Source of the DNA: Martinezella dioscoreae
Lineage (GTDB): Bacteria; Pseudomonadota; Alphaproteobacteria; Rhizobiales; Rhizobiaceae
Length of the DNA: 64,000 nt
NCBI RefSeq assembly: GCF_009176305.1
Contig: NZ_BLAJ01000016.1
Span: 1 to 64,000 of the forward strand
Reading direction: 5' to 3'
In this document: positions 17,642-26,223 of the stretch, one piece after another
How positions within the stretch are numbered: position 1 is the stretch's first letter
Layout: each line of letters begins with the position of its first letter
Position numbers and translations under genes: made by a program
Notes under the pieces: generated by a model
Seen by the model: only the letters and a program-made list of their open reading frames with translations
Databases searched by the model: none
Told to the model about the DNA's origin: nothing

Positions 17642-18106
17642 TCAGGATTTGCGCGAAAGCATGGCTAGCAGCTCGGCCAGCTGATCGGCTTGCGCATTAT
17701 CCAGCTTATCGCCCACATGACGTTGAAGTGCCGAGGCATAGACTGCCCACATGCGGCTGCGCATGGCACTTCCCGCTTCGGTGATAACGACCCAGCGGCC
17801 TCGGCCGTCCTCGGAAAATATTTCGCGATGAACAAGACCGGCCTTTTCCATCCGGTCGAGAAGGCGGGAGAGATTATGCTGGGCGAGGAGCGTACGGTCC
17901 TCGATCTCGTAGGGGCGCAACTTTCCTTCGGTGGCCTGCGTCAGCTCCCATAGAACGTCGTACCAGCCGAGTGGTGGCAGGCCGGCTAACTTCAAATCCT
18001 GCTCGATCGCCGCAAGGACGATCTGTTGGGTGCGCATGAGGCGTACCCATGCTCGCGTCACTGCGGCGGAGGGCTTTAAAGGGGTAGCATCTGAACAATC
18101 GGACAT
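17642..18106 (-). CDS. MarR-family transcriptional regulator, divergent to a GST gene
   Basis: 154-aa winged-helix regulator. The helix-turn-helix region runs from about residue 55 (YEIEDRTLLAQHNLSRLLDR) and the wing EDGRGRWVVITEAG follows. A much longer frame extends upstream, but it reads through the GST gene on the other strand. The start at 18106 lies inside the first of two 20-bp palindromes (18105-18124), so binding there would repress this gene. The second palindrome lies toward the GST gene. Autoregulation and control of the GST are therefore likely. Confidence 0.9.
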   Translation of the reverse strand: MSDCSDATPLKPSAAVTRAWVRLMRTQQIVLAAIEQDLKLAGLPPLGWYDVLWELTQATEGKLRPYEIEDRTLLAQHNLSRLLDRMEKAGLVHREIFSEDGRGRWVVITEAGSAMRSRMWAVYASALQRHVGDKLDNAQADQLAELLAMLSRKS

Positions 18107-18124
18107 GGATGCAATTACATCTAT
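18105..18124. promoter_or_regulatory. Predicted MarR operator 1
   Basis: The sequence ATGGATGCAATTACATCTAT is a near-perfect 20-bp palindrome around AATT. It covers the marR start codon. It repeats, with one change, 45 bp further on at 18150-18169. Confidence 0.75.
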
Positions 18125-18149
18125 GTTGACCGGGCTGGCAAGCCTGGAT

Positions 18150-18169
18150 ATAGATGCAATTACATCTAT
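18150..18169. promoter_or_regulatory. Predicted MarR operator 2
   Basis: The sequence ATAGATGCAATTACATCTAT is a 20-bp palindrome, complete except for one central C/A pair. It lies 28 nt before the GST start codon, where a repressor would block its promoter. The 45-bp spacing to operator 1 is a little over four helical turns. Confidence 0.75.
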
Positions 18170-18196
18170 CTTGAACTCGACCCAGGAGATTTGATC

Positions 18197-18880
18197 GTGT
18201 CCGACGCAAAACTGGTCCTTATCAGCCATTACCTTTGCCCCTACGTCCAGCGAGCAGCCATCACACTTGCTGAAAAGGCCGTGCCATTTGAGATCCGCTA
18301 TGTCGACCTGTCGGCAAAGCCCGACTGGTTTCTGGCTATTTCCCCGCTCGGCAAAGTTCCGCTGCTGATCGTGCGGCAGGAGGACGGAGTGGAAACGGTT
18401 TTGTTCGAAAGCGCGGTGATCTGCGAATATCTCGAGGAAACCCAACCCGGCGCTCGGCTTCACCCGACCGATCCGCTCACGCGTGCCCGCCATCGCGGCT
18501 GGATGGAATTCGGCTCTTCCATTCTTTCAGATTTGTGGGGATTCGAGACTGCGAAGGACGAAGGGACCTATGAGGCCAAGCGCAAGGCGCTGATCGATAA
18601 ATTTGCCCGTGTCGAGGCGGAAGTGGGAAACGGTCCCTTTTTTGCCGGACAGGCATTCAGCCTCGTCGATGCAGTTTTTGCGCCGATCTTCCGTTACTTC
18701 GATGTGTTCGATACCATCACATCGACTGGCGTTTTTGACGGCCTACCGCGTGTCAAGGCATGGCGCACAGAGCTGGCATCGCGGCAAAGCGTGCGAGGTG
18801 CAGTGACGCACGACTATCCCGAGCGCCTGAAGGCTTTCCTGCTCAATCATGATGCGTTCTTACTGAAACATGCCGCCTGA
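18197..18880 (+). CDS. Glutathione S-transferase family protein
   Basis: 227-aa cytosolic GST. The N-terminal thioredoxin-like domain carries CPYVQR (Cys near residue 14), a cysteine-type active site as in omega and dehydroascorbate reductase-like GSTs. The cis-proline motif GKVPLL and ESAVICEYLEE bind glutathione, and an all-helical C-terminal domain follows. The GTG start at 18197 is preferred to TTG at 18191 because AGGAG lies 8 nt before the GTG. It is divergent from marR with two palindromes between them, so it is probably induced by the regulator's ligand. Confidence 0.9.
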   Translation: MSDAKLVLISHYLCPYVQRAAITLAEKAVPFEIRYVDLSAKPDWFLAISPLGKVPLLIVRQEDGVETVLFESAVICEYLEETQPGARLHPTDPLTRARHRGWMEFGSSILSDLWGFETAKDEGTYEAKRKALIDKFARVEAEVGNGPFFAGQAFSLVDAVFAPIFRYFDVFDTITSTGVFDGLPRVKAWRTELASRQSVRGAVTHDYPERLKAFLLNHDAFLLKHAA

Positions 18881-19113
18881 CGGGATTGCGCAAATCCCGA
18901 TCGAGGCGATTGCGTGCATCTGAACTGGCGACGTGGTAGAAGAGAGTGCGCCTGTCTGAGCGTGTAAGACTGATGTGTGAGGCACGAAAAGCCGGCATTC
19001 AGCCCCTTTCTTGCCTCCCCCCTTTCGCATTCGCGAAAAAAAGGGTATGAGCGCGCCAAATGCAATTGGCGTGTTACTGAAACACTGCGCCCCAGCCTCA
19101 GAGATTAAGACAT

Positions 19114-20931
19114 ATGGCACTTCGCAACATCGCGATCATCGCGCACGTTGACCATGGGAAAACCACCCTCGTCGACGAGCTCCTGAAGCAATCCGGCTCG
19201 TTCCGCGAGAACCAGCGCGTTGCCGAACGCGTCATGGACTCGAACGATCTGGAAAAGGAGCGCGGCATCACCATTCTCGCCAAGGCGACCTCGGTCGTCT
19301 GGAAGGACACGCGCATCAACATCGTCGACACCCCCGGTCACGCCGACTTCGGCGGTGAAGTCGAGCGCATCCTCTCGATGGTGGACGGCGCGATCGTTCT
19401 CGTCGATGCTGCCGAAGGCCCGATGCCGCAGACCAAGTTCGTCGTCGGCAAGGCGCTCAAGGTCGGCCTGCGTCCGATCGTTGCGATCAACAAGATCGAC
19501 CGCCCGGATGCCCGCGCAGACGAAGTCATCAACGAAGTCTTCGACCTCTTCGCCAATCTCGACGCCACCGACGAACAGCTCGATTTCCCGATCCTCTACG
19601 GTTCCGGCCGTAACGGCTGGATGAACTATTCGCCTGATGGCCCCAAGGAAGAGGGCCTCGGCCCTCTTCTTGATCTCGTTGTCAAGCACGTTCCCGAGCC
19701 GACCGTCGGCGAAGGCCCGTTCCGCATGATCGGCACGATCCTGGAAGCCAACCCCTTCCTCGGCCGCATCATCACCGGCCGCATTCATTCAGGCTCGATC
19801 AAGCCGAACCAGGCTGTCAAGGTTCTGGGTGCCGACGGCAACCTCATCGAAACCGGCCGTATCTCGAAGATCCTCGCCTTCCGCGGCATCGAGCGTCAGC
19901 CAATCGAAGAAGCGCAGGCAGGCGACATCGTCGCTATCGCCGGCCTTTCCAAGGGCACGGTTGCCGACACCTTCTGCGACCCGCAGGTCAGCGAGCCGCT
20001 GGTCGCGCAGCCGATCGACCCGCCGACCGTCACCATGTCCTTCATCGTCAACGATAGCCCCTATGCGGGCACCGAAGGCGACAAGGTCACCTCGCGCGTC
20101 ATCCGCGATCGCCTTTTCAAGGAAGCAGAAGGCAACGTCGCGCTGAAGATCGAGGAAGCCGAAGGCAAGGATTCATTCTACGTTTCGGGCCGCGGCGAAT
20201 TGCAGCTCGCAGTTCTGATCGAAACCATGCGCCGCGAAGGCTTCGAGCTTGCCGTGTCGCGTCCACGCGTCGTCATGCATAAGGATGAGAACGGCCAGCT
20301 GCTCGAGCCGATCGAAGAAGTCGTCATCGACGTCGATGAAGAGCATTCCGGCATTGTCGTGCAGAAGATGTCCGAGCGTAAGGCTGAAATGTCCGAGCTG
20401 CGGCCTTCTGGCGGCAATCGCGTCCGTCTCGTCTTCCTGGCGCCGACCCGCGGCCTCATCGGCTATCAGTCGGAACTCCTGACCGACACGCGCGGCACGG
20501 CCGTCATGAACCGCCTGTTCCACGACTACCAGCCCTACAAGGGTGAGATCGGCGGCCGCGTGAACGGCGTGCTGCTCGCCAATGAAGCCGGCGAAGCCGT
20601 GGCCTACGCCCTGTTCAACCTGGAAGACCGCGGCCCGATGATCATCGACGCCGGCGAGAAGGTCTATGCCGGTATGATCATCGGCATCCACTCGCGCGAC
20701 AACGACCTTGAAGTCAACGTGCTGAAGGGCAAGAAGCTCACCAACATCCGCGCCGCCGGCAAGGACGAAGCCGTGAAGCTGACGCCGCCGATCCGCATGA
20801 CGCTCGACCGCGCGCTTTCCTGGATCCAGGACGACGAGCTGGTGGAAGTGACGCCGAAGTCGATCCGCCTCCGCAAGATGTATCTCGATCCGAACGAGCG
20901 CAAGCGTTACGAGAAGGCCCGTCTGGCCTGA
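19114..20931 (+). CDS. typA: Translational GTPase TypA/BipA
   Basis: 605-aa ribosome-associated GTPase. G1 AHVDHGKT is at residues 10-17, the switch I RGITI near 50, G3 DTPGHADFG near 72 and G4 NKIDRPDAR near 127. Domain II and the EF-G-like C-terminal domains follow at full family length. It supports growth under stress and 50S subunit assembly. The gene is monocistronic with a strong terminator. Confidence 0.97.
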   Translation: MALRNIAIIAHVDHGKTTLVDELLKQSGSFRENQRVAERVMDSNDLEKERGITILAKATSVVWKDTRINIVDTPGHADFGGEVERILSMVDGAIVLVDAAEGPMPQTKFVVGKALKVGLRPIVAINKIDRPDARADEVINEVFDLFANLDATDEQLDFPILYGSGRNGWMNYSPDGPKEEGLGPLLDLVVKHVPEPTVGEGPFRMIGTILEANPFLGRIITGRIHSGSIKPNQAVKVLGADGNLIETGRISKILAFRGIERQPIEEAQAGDIVAIAGLSKGTVADTFCDPQVSEPLVAQPIDPPTVTMSFIVNDSPYAGTEGDKVTSRVIRDRLFKEAEGNVALKIEEAEGKDSFYVSGRGELQLAVLIETMRREGFELAVSRPRVVMHKDENGQLLEPIEEVVIDVDEEHSGIVVQKMSERKAEMSELRPSGGNRVRLVFLAPTRGLIGYQSELLTDTRGTAVMNRLFHDYQPYKGEIGGRVNGVLLANEAGEAVAYALFNLEDRGPMIIDAGEKVYAGMIIGIHSRDNDLEVNVLKGKKLTNIRAAGKDEAVKLTPPIRMTLDRALSWIQDDELVEVTPKSIRLRKMYLDPNERKRYEKARLA

Positions 20932-20956
20932 TCATCCTAACCGAGCAATGCATTCG

Positions 20957-20986
20957 ACCCCGGCCTTCATGCCGGGGTTTTTATTT
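20957..20986 (+). terminator. Terminator after typA
   Basis: An 8-bp stem (ACCCCGGC with GCCGGGGT), loop CTTCAT and a TTTTTATTT tail lie 26 nt after the stop. Confidence 0.92.
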
Positions 20987-21131
20987 GTATGTTCGGTTTT
21001 TGAGCCCTTGTCCTAAAGGTTAAAAAACCGTTAATTTTTGTTGACGATCCACGGATAAAGCCTGTGGGCAAGTCTGCCATCTTTATGAATGAGGATGGTT
21101 AATTCGCATCGGTAAGACCAGAGTAGACGTT

Positions 21132-21638
21132 ATGAAGACGTTGTCGATTGATGTTCGGCGGGCAGAACCCCATGATGCCCGAGCCATTTCAGAGGTGCAC
21201 CGCCAGTCGTGGCAGTACACCTATGCCGGCATCATTCCGCATCGCGCCCTTGGCCAGATGATCGAGCGTCGTGGCGAAGCCTGGTGGCGCAAGGCGACAA
21301 GTGGCCCCGCGACGCTGCTGGTTCTGGATGTCGCCGGTGAGATCGCAGGCTATGCCACGCTCGGCCTCAATCGCGCCCGCGCACTGCCCCAGGAAGGCGA
21401 GATCTACGAACTCTATCTGCGCCCGCAATATCAGGGCCTCGGCCTCGGGCGCATGCTGTTCGGCGAGGCGCGCAGGCTGTTGAAGTCGCTTGGCTGCAAG
21501 GGGCTGGTCGTCTGGTGCCTCGAGGAAAACGAGAACGCCTACCGCTTCTATCGCGGGCAGGGCGGTGCGGATTTCTGTGAGGGCATCGAAACCTTCGATC
21601 ACAGGCAGCTGCGCAAGATCGGCTTCGTCTGGCCTTGA
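21132..21638 (+). CDS. GNAT family N-acetyltransferase
   Basis: 168-aa protein with the GNAT acetyl-CoA loop YQGLGLGRMLF near residues 99-109 and the C-terminal ENENAYRFYRGQGG motif. The N-terminal VRRAEPHDARAISEVHRQSW is typical of RimI/YitI-like members. Substrate is not predictable. It stands between typA and ppa, with an inverted-repeat element behind it. Confidence 0.88.
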   Translation: MKTLSIDVRRAEPHDARAISEVHRQSWQYTYAGIIPHRALGQMIERRGEAWWRKATSGPATLLVLDVAGEIAGYATLGLNRARALPQEGEIYELYLRPQYQGLGLGRMLFGEARRLLKSLGCKGLVVWCLEENENAYRFYRGQGGADFCEGIETFDHRQLRKIGFVWP

Positions 21639-21650
21639 GCGGCGCTGTAG

Positions 21651-21705
21651 CGCATCGATTCCGATTTAAGGAATCATGCAGTAAATCCGCCTCTTTCCCG
21701 ATGCG
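21651..21705. repeat. Nested inverted repeat, possible rhizobial intergenic element
   Basis: The inner repeat GATTCC/GGAATC (21657-21662, 21670-21675) is enclosed by the outer repeat CGCATCG (21651-21657) and CGATGCG (21699-21705). It lies between the GNAT gene and ppa. A related-looking stretch occurs at 35079-35110. Assignment to a repeat family is from general pattern memory and needs a search. Confidence 0.45.
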
Positions 21706-21771
21706 TTGTTGCGTTGCGGCATGAAACCGATTATTTGGCTGGCGGCAACCATCCTTATCTAGGGGACAAGC

Positions 21772-22308
21772 ATGCGTATCGACGCGATTTCCATTGGCAA
21801 GAACCCGCCCGAAGACGTCAACGTCATTGTTGAAGTGCCGGTCGGCGGTCATCCGATCAAGTATGAAATGGACAAGGAGGCCGGCACGCTGGTCGTCGAC
21901 CGTTTCCTCTACACGCCGATGACCTATCCGGGCAATTACGGCTTCGTTCCGCATACGCTCTCCGACGACGGCGACCCGATCGACGTGCTGATCGCCAACA
22001 CCCGCCCGCTGGTTCCGGGCTGCGTCATCAACGTTCGCCCGATCGGCGTGCTGATGATGGAAGACAATTCCGGCAAGGACGAGAAGATTATCGCCGTTCC
22101 CGCGCCGAAGCTGACCATGCGCTATGACAAGGTCAAGGAATATACCGACCTGCCCGAGATCACGCTGAAGCAGATCGAGCACTTCTTCGAGCACTACAAG
22201 GATCTGGAGCCCGGCAAGTGGGTCAAGATCTTCGGCTGGAAGGGTTCGAAGGAAGCTGGCGAACTCATCGTCGAAGCCATCGAGCGCGCCAAGAACACCA
22301 AGGCTTGA
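21772..22308 (+). CDS. ppa: Inorganic pyrophosphatase
   Basis: 178-aa family I soluble pyrophosphatase, hydrolysing PPi to phosphate. The signature DGDPIDVL supplies three metal-binding aspartates near residues 66-71, and the E-x7-K-Y-E segment (here VEVPVGGHPIKYEMDKEAG) starts the fold. AGGGGAC lies 4-5 nt before the ATG. The next genes are convergent. Confidence 0.97.
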   Translation: MRIDAISIGKNPPEDVNVIVEVPVGGHPIKYEMDKEAGTLVVDRFLYTPMTYPGNYGFVPHTLSDDGDPIDVLIANTRPLVPGCVINVRPIGVLMMEDNSGKDEKIIAVPAPKLTMRYDKVKEYTDLPEITLKQIEHFFEHYKDLEPGKWVKIFGWKGSKEAGELIVEAIERAKNTKA

Positions 22309-22313
22309 TCTGA

Positions 22314-22631
22314 TCAACCGCCTTCGGTTACGGCGCAAAGCCTCTTTATCAAATCCTCCGGTTCGCCCTCGATCCGGAGGATTTTTTTGCGTGCGGTGTC
22401 GCCGCCGATAAGGGCAAGCGTGGATTTGGGAATGCCGAGGCTCTTTGAAAGCAGGGCGATCAGCGCCCTGTTGGCCTTGCCTTTTTCGGGTGCTACCGAA
22501 ACGCGCGCCTTCAAATAGCATCCACCGTCAGCGCCCGTTTCCAACCCATCGATCGCATCACGCCCGCCATTGGGCGTGAGCCGCACGGAAAGCCTGACGT
22601 GATCCGGAAAGGTCTGCCAGGCTTTGCTCAC
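22314..22631 (-). CDS. DUF167 family protein (YggU-like)
   Basis: 105-aa protein with the DUF167 pattern VRLTPNGGRDAIDG near the start, then LKARVSVAPEKGKANRALIALLSKSLGIPKS. The family is small, soluble and of unknown function. The GTG start at 22631 is preferred because GTGA overlaps the TGA of the upstream yggT-like gene, giving coupled translation; a GTG at 22661 would overlap by 34 nt. The yggT-yggU pairing is conserved in proteobacteria. Confidence 0.88.
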   Translation of the reverse strand: MSKAWQTFPDHVRLSVRLTPNGGRDAIDGLETGADGGCYLKARVSVAPEKGKANRALIALLSKSLGIPKSTLALIGGDTARKKILRIEGEPEDLIKRLCAVTEGG

Positions 22632-22921
22632 CGCAGGAACATGGGGACGATCGAATTCCACATCAGCGAGCGGATGAAGAAGATGATGAGCAGCAGGATG
22701 ACCGGCGAGATATCGATGCCGCCGAGGTCAGGCAGAATGCGGCGGATCGGGCGCAGGGCCGGCTCGGTAACCGCATAAAGGAAGTTGCCGACGGAGTTGA
22801 CGAATTGATTGCTCGAATTGATGACGTTGAACGCATAGAGCCAGGAAAAGATGGCGCTGGCGATCAAGATCCAGGTATAAAGATTCAAAGCCAGATCAAT
22901 GGTTTGAAATAAGGCGAGCAT
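22628..22921 (-). CDS. YggT family membrane protein
   Basis: 97-aa integral membrane protein with two hydrophobic segments (about residues 5-27 and 70-92) and the family motif TEPALRPIRRILPDLGGIDISP between them. The start at 22921 (MLALFQTIDLAL) is the usual N-terminus; a longer frame begins at 22996. YggT proteins have been linked to osmotic tolerance and cell-envelope function, but no mechanism is established. It is followed by the DUF167 gene with a 4-nt overlap. Confidence 0.9.
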   Translation of the reverse strand: MLALFQTIDLALNLYTWILIASAIFSWLYAFNVINSSNQFVNSVGNFLYAVTEPALRPIRRILPDLGGIDISPVILLLIIFFIRSLMWNSIVPMFLR

Positions 22922-23057
22922 ATCCGTCTCCAATTCGCGGTTGACAGACATGTAGACATTGGCGACTAAACGGGCAAGTCCCATGCTCCGAAGCATGTTG
23001 AATCATGTTTAAAAGGCCGGCATTTGCGCTAGCGGCCACGTCGGAAAGTCTCGTTCC

Positions 23058-24314
23058 ATGTCGTTCGCTGTCAGCGGAGACCGGTTTGCCGCCTTCAGGC
23101 ACGTTGCCTATATTTATTTCTTCTTCGCGCGGTTTTTGACAGCATTTGCCACGCAGGTCGTCAGCGTCTCCGTCGGCTGGCAGATGTATGAGCATACCGG
23201 CCAACCGATCTATCTCGGTCTGATCGGTCTCGTGCAGTTCCTGCCGTCGCTGTTGCTGATCCTGGTGACGGGCACGGTTGCGGACCGCTACAACAGGCGG
23301 CGGATTTCCGCGATCTGCATTTTCGTCGGCACCCTTTGTGCGGCTGCCCTGCTGTTCCTGACCGTATCTGGCACCTTCGCGCCGCTGCCGGTATTTCTGA
23401 TCCTCACGGTCTTCGGCATAGAACGTGCCTTCATGACGCCGGCCATGCAGTCGCTTGCGCCCAATCTGATCCCGCCCGAAGACCTGACGAACGCGATCAC
23501 CTGGAACTCGATGTCGTGGGATGCGGCCGCCATCCTCGGTCCTGTTGCCGGCGGCCTGCTTTACGGCGTCGGCGCCAATGTCGCCTATACCGTTGCCGTG
23601 CTTTTCTTTGCGGCCGGCTCGGTGCTGACCTTTCTGATCCCGAAACCGCAGCAGCGGGTTGCGCATGAGCGGCGAAGCCTCAATGAAATGCTCGCCGGTT
23701 TCCGTTTCATCTGGTCGGAAAAAGTGGTGCTCGGTGCGGTCTCGCTCGATCTTTTCGCCGTGCTGCTCGGCGGCGCGGTCGCGCTGATGCCCATCTATGC
23801 GCGCGATATCCTGACGCTCGGGCCTTGGGGTCTCGGCATGCTGCGCGCGGCGCCAAGCTTCGGCGCGATCGCCATGGGCCTTTTCCTGGCAACCTATCCT
23901 ATCCGCAATCGCGCCGGCATCTGCATGTTTGCCGGCGTTGCCATGTTCGGCTTGGGAACCCTGATCTTCGGCATCTCGCATACGCCGTGGCTGTCGATAA
24001 CAGCTCTGGCCATCATGGGCGCATCCGACCTGATCTCCGTCTATGTCCGCGAAACGCTGATTACGCTCTGGACGCCGGATCACGTGCGCGGCCGCGTCAA
24101 TGCCGTCAACATGGTCTTCGTCGGTGCGTCGAACGAGCTCGGCGAATTCCGCGCCGGCACCATGGCGCATTATTTCGGTGCGATTCCCGCCGTTGTCATC
24201 GGAGGACTTGGCACGCTGACCGTCGCCATCCTTTGGGCCACAGGTTTCCCGCAGCTGCGCCGCATCGACAGCCTGAACGCGCCTGATCGTGACGGCGAGC
24301 CGCAGCCGGCTTGA
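23058..24314 (+). CDS. MFS transporter, EntS/MFS_3-like
   Basis: 418-aa protein with about twelve transmembrane helices. The loop 2-3 motif GTVADRYNRRR near residues 73-83 is the MFS signature. The overall pattern, including FMTPAMQSLAPNLIPPEDLTNAI, is that of the MFS_3 family, which includes the enterobactin exporter EntS. No siderophore genes are nearby, so substrate is open. The poly-gamma-glutamate hydrolase-like gene begins 10 nt downstream and is probably cotranscribed. Confidence 0.9.
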   Translation: MSFAVSGDRFAAFRHVAYIYFFFARFLTAFATQVVSVSVGWQMYEHTGQPIYLGLIGLVQFLPSLLLILVTGTVADRYNRRRISAICIFVGTLCAAALLFLTVSGTFAPLPVFLILTVFGIERAFMTPAMQSLAPNLIPPEDLTNAITWNSMSWDAAAILGPVAGGLLYGVGANVAYTVAVLFFAAGSVLTFLIPKPQQRVAHERRSLNEMLAGFRFIWSEKVVLGAVSLDLFAVLLGGAVALMPIYARDILTLGPWGLGMLRAAPSFGAIAMGLFLATYPIRNRAGICMFAGVAMFGLGTLIFGISHTPWLSITALAIMGASDLISVYVRETLITLWTPDHVRGRVNAVNMVFVGASNELGEFRAGTMAHYFGAIPAVVIGGLGTLTVAILWATGFPQLRRIDSLNAPDRDGEPQPA

Positions 24315-24324
24315 GGATTGCGCG

Positions 24325-24954
24325 ATGACAAGGAAGCCGGATCGATACAATTCGTTTTCGGCGCTTCGTGAGCATGAAATCGAGGGCTTCGGCTATCGTA
24401 TCCATCTCGAGGATCGATCATCGCATGTCGCCGTCATCGCTCCCCATGGCGGTTTCATTGAGCCCGCCACATCCGAGATCGCTCTGGCGATCGCCGATGA
24501 GAGGTACTCACTTTATCGTTTCGAAGGGCTCGATGCGGCGAGGCTTCATCATGAGCTGCACATCACCGCCGAAAATTTCGATGAACCGATAGCAAACGGC
24601 TTGGTGGCCAGTTCGTCGATCGTCGTCGCCGTTCATGGGCGAACGGATCGGGATGATTCGCTGACGAGCTGGATCGGCGGTCTCGACACATCGCTTCGCG
24701 ACCGGATCGTCGAAGCATTGGGGCTCAATGGTTTTGCTGCGGCCGCGAGAGTGAAAGGGGAGGCGCTTGCCGGAGCTTCCACCGGCAATATCTGCAATCG
24801 CGGCAAGCGGCAGGCCGGCGTCCAGCTCGAAATTCCGAGAGGCGTCAGGGATATTCTCATGAAAGATGCACAAAAGATGGAGCGATATGCGTCTGCGATC
24901 CGTAGCGCGATCGATGAATTCGATCGCGTGCTTTCGTCAGGCGAGGGCCTTTAG
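24325..24954 (+). CDS. Poly-gamma-glutamate hydrolase family protein (PF05908-like)
   Basis: 209-aa protein resembling phage and Bacillus poly-gamma-glutamate hydrolases. The family pattern is visible: YNSFSALREHE at the start, IAPHGGFIEPATSEIA (metal-binding His and Glu), the LHITAENFDEP block, VAVHGR, and the late GNICNRGK...GVQLEI block. These are zinc amidases acting on gamma-glutamyl bonds. The start at 24325 lies just behind the MFS gene. Its stop overlaps the convergent amidotransferase gene by 4 nt. No signal peptide is visible, so the natural substrate is unclear. Confidence 0.8.
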   Translation: MTRKPDRYNSFSALREHEIEGFGYRIHLEDRSSHVAVIAPHGGFIEPATSEIALAIADERYSLYRFEGLDAARLHHELHITAENFDEPIANGLVASSSIVVAVHGRTDRDDSLTSWIGGLDTSLRDRIVEALGLNGFAAAARVKGEALAGASTGNICNRGKRQAGVQLEIPRGVRDILMKDAQKMERYASAIRSAIDEFDRVLSSGEGL

Positions 24955-25679
24955 GCCACCATTGCCTGCTTGCCCTCGAAGACGAGATCGAGGAATTCCG
25001 ATAGCCAGGCCTTCAGCGCGGCGTCGAAGATCATGCGGCCTTCGAGATGCTCGCGGCCCTGCTGGGCGTTCGGCATGCAGAAGCGATGCTCGCCATGCAC
25101 GACCCAGCGCTGCATCATGGCGCGCGTGAGCTCGGCATGAAACTGCAGACCCCAGGCATTGGCGCCATAGCGATAGGCCTGGTTGGGATAGGTCTCCGCT
25201 GTCGCGAGCAGATCGGCGCCGTGCGGCAGCTCGAAGCCTTCGCGATGGAAATGATAGACCATTTGCGGCCAACGCATCAGCAACCGGCCTTTTTCCGTCG
25301 GCTGCAGCGCATACCAGCCTATTTCGGTCTTGCCGTCGTCGCGCGGCTTCACCTTGGCGCCGAGATGGCGGGCGAGCAGCTGTGCCCCGAGGCAGATGCC
25401 GAGATAGGGGCGGTTTTCCTTGAGCGGTACTTTCAGCCAGTCGGTCTCAGCCCTGATGAAGTCATCCGGGTCGTTGGCGCTCATCGGGCCGCCGAAGATG
25501 ACGGCGCCAGCATGTGCTTCGAGCGTCGAGGGCAGGGGATCGCCGAGGACCGGATGGCGGATATCGAGATCGTAGCCTTTCTCCAGCAGCATCTGGCCGA
25601 CGCGGCCGGGGCTGGAGCGCTCCTGATGCAGGACGATCAATATAGGGCGGCCGGCGCTCTTCGGCGCTTCAATCATCAT
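24951..25679 (-). CDS. Class I glutamine amidotransferase-like protein
   Basis: 242-aa GATase1 domain protein related to GMP synthase amidotransferase-like proteins. The nucleophile sits in GICLGAQ (Cys96), and the catalytic His and Glu are in LQFHAE (His181, Glu183), so the triad is intact. There is no synthase domain, as in YfeJ-type and gamma-glutamyl hydrolase-like stand-alone members. Its start codons (ATGATG, 25679/25676) overlap the end of the TerB-like gene, so the two are cotranscribed. Substrate unknown. Confidence 0.88.
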   Translation of the reverse strand: MMIEAPKSAGRPILIVLHQERSSPGRVGQMLLEKGYDLDIRHPVLGDPLPSTLEAHAGAVIFGGPMSANDPDDFIRAETDWLKVPLKENRPYLGICLGAQLLARHLGAKVKPRDDGKTEIGWYALQPTEKGRLLMRWPQMVYHFHREGFELPHGADLLATAETYPNQAYRYGANAWGLQFHAELTRAMMQRWVVHGEHRFCMPNAQQGREHLEGRMIFDAALKAWLSEFLDLVFEGKQAMVA

Positions 25680-26154
25680 TGCCTGTCTCCACCCTCGGGC
25701 CGGGTGCGCGTGCGGCTGCTTCCTGGCGCTTCATGATGCGCTCGCGATCGGAAATGCCCATGAGGTCGGCGATCCGCCAGATTGCATGATCTTCCATCTC
25801 GCTGCGCTCGCCGTCGGCATAGACGATGTCCCAGAGGATGCCGAGCAGTTCGAGCCGCTGGGTGCTGTCGAGATGACGCTTCAGATCCGAGGTAAAACGA
25901 TAATAATCGACCGCCTCGCTTTCCGCTTCCTCGCCGGCAGCGATCAGCTGGTCGAGCTGGCGCCCATCGAGACCATATTGGTCCTTCAGGAGCTTGCGCA
26001 GCCGTTTCTTTTCGCTGTTCTCGATCTTGCCGTCCGCCTCCATGACCTGGATGCACAGGGCCGCCACCGCGACACGCGGGTCGTCGGGTGCGAAGCCGGA
26101 TCTGGGGTGGTCCTGGGTCAGGTTATGAAGGAATTCCTGAAAGCGTTCGAACAT
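25669..26154 (-). CDS. TerB-like (tellurite resistance/DnaJ-associated) protein
   Basis: 161-aa protein with the helical TerB fold: VAVAALCIQVMEADGKIENSEKKRL and later ILWDIVYADGERSEMEDHAIWRI, where the two DG/ED-rich loops are the TerB metal-binding hallmarks. Such proteins are widespread in alphaproteobacteria (COG4103) and of unknown role; no other ter genes are nearby. It is coupled to the amidotransferase gene by a short overlap. A palindromic repeat lies before it. Confidence 0.85.
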   Translation of the reverse strand: MFERFQEFLHNLTQDHPRSGFAPDDPRVAVAALCIQVMEADGKIENSEKKRLRKLLKDQYGLDGRQLDQLIAAGEEAESEAVDYYRFTSDLKRHLDSTQRLELLGILWDIVYADGERSEMEDHAIWRIADLMGISDRERIMKRQEAAARAPGPRVETGNDD

Positions 26155-26223
26155 CCGTTTCCATTCTTAAAGCAGGCAGAGCAAGGTTCTTGGGGCACCA
26201 TGCTCAATTCTTTTTGTCTTCCC

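Noticed and set aside
17642..18493. Longer version of the marR gene starting at 18493
   Set aside because: The extra N-terminus reads through the divergent GST gene and both palindromes; the start at 18106 gives a normal MarR length.
24325..24954. Poly-gamma-glutamate hydrolase as a prophage remnant
   Set aside because: No integrase, att repeats or other phage genes are nearby and codon use matches its neighbours.
25669..26154. Tellurite resistance locus
   Set aside because: Only a TerB-like fold is present; no terACDEZ genes accompany it.
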